6,034 nucleotides of DNA, taken from positions 1 to 6,034 of the forward strand of contig CALBRU010000106.1 in the NCBI GenBank assembly GCA_937927695.1. The letters run 5' to 3'. The notes beneath the pieces are model-generated. The model was not told the origin of the DNA, ran no database searches, and saw nothing but the letters and a program-made list of their open reading frames with translations. This document shows, piece after piece, positions 5,736-6,034 of the stretch. Both the position numbers and the translations under genes were made by a program. The stretch comes from an uncultured Thiomonas sp. Lineage in GTDB: Bacteria; Pseudomonadota; Gammaproteobacteria; Burkholderiales; Burkholderiaceae_C. Every line of letters starts with the position of its first letter. Position 1 is the first letter of the stretch.

Positions 5736-6034
5736 ATGGCAAAGATTCTTGTTTTGTATTACAGCACCTGGGGTCATGTGGAAACCATGGCGCACGCCGT
5801 GGCCGAGGGCGTGCGCAGCGTGCCGGGCTGCAGCGTGGACATCAAGCGCGTGCCCGAAACCATGCCGGCGGAAACCGCTGCTGCCATCCATGCCAAGACC
5901 GATCAGGCCGCGCCTATTGCCCAGCCGGCCGACCTGGCGGACTACGACGCGGTGATCTTCGGCACGCCCACGCGCTTCGGCAATATGTGCGGCCAGATGC
6001 GCAACTTCCTCGACCAGACCGGCGCACTGTGGCA
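5736..6034 (+). CDS. wrbA: NAD(P)H:quinone oxidoreductase WrbA, N-terminal 99 residues (runs off the right edge)
   Basis: WrbA is a cytoplasmic tetrameric flavodoxin-like enzyme that uses FMN to reduce quinones by two electrons, avoiding semiquinone radicals. The visible half tracks the E. coli protein closely: MAKILVLYYSTWGHVETMA (1-19) contains the FMN phosphate-binding loop, KRVPETMP (38-45) follows, and FGTPTRFGNMCGQMRNFLDQ (75-94) forms the flavin and quinone site. STWGHVE replaces the more common SMYGHIE, a mild variation. ATG at 5736 is preceded by AAGGA (5723-5727) eight bases away. About half of a roughly 200-residue protein is present; the frame is open to the edge. It diverges from the cyclic-di-GMP operon. 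Like pirin it is often linked to redox stress, but nothing here shows they share a regulator. Confidence 0.96.
   Translation, partial: MAKILVLYYSTWGHVETMAHAVAEGVRSVPGCSVDIKRVPETMPAETAAAIHAKTDQAAPIAQPADLADYDAVIFGTPTRFGNMCGQMRNFLDQTGALW

Overview
The window is about 6 kb of GC-rich chromosomal DNA whose gene content is ordinary for a betaproteobacterium, probably Burkholderiales. That placement is an inference from base composition, the thiC leader type, and the LysR and WrbA sequences; nothing in the window proves it. I see no tRNA, rRNA, CRISPR array, transposase or phage gene. The coding strands are confidently identified, and the long opposite-strand open frames are by-products of GC-rich codon use.

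Layout. (1) Positions 1-840, minus strand: the first 222 codons of thiC (thiamine pyrimidine synthase, running off the left edge), preceded by a TPP riboswitch at about 704-820 and a likely -10 box at 835-840. (2) 866-1732, minus strand: a pirin-family cupin protein with all four metal ligands. (3) 1733-1850: a 118-bp divergent control region holding two inverted repeats built on a shared CGTTC word and a GC-rich REP-like hairpin in the pirin leader. (4) 1851-2768, plus strand: a LysR-type regulator, probably controlling itself and the pirin gene. (5) 2756-5535, minus strand: a two-gene operon. An EAL-CBS-CBS-GGDEF cyclic-di-GMP protein comes first, followed two bases after its stop codon by a membrane fatty-acid desaturase. 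The desaturase ends tail-to-tail inside the last codons of lysR, with a 13-bp overlap. (6) 5536-5735: a divergent intergenic region with several small palindromes. (7) 5736-6034, plus strand: the first 99 codons of wrbA, an FMN-dependent NAD(P)H:quinone oxidoreductase, cut by the right edge.

How the parts relate. thiC is a self-contained riboswitch-controlled vitamin gene. LysR and pirin form a classic divergent regulator-target pair, plausibly linked to redox or aromatic stress. The most suggestive unit is the cyclic-di-GMP protein translationally coupled to a desaturase: a signalling enzyme with a nucleotide-sensing CBS pair and an intact inhibitory I-site is co-expressed with an enzyme that changes membrane lipid unsaturation. 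I did not find evidence for a wholly new defence or mobile system.
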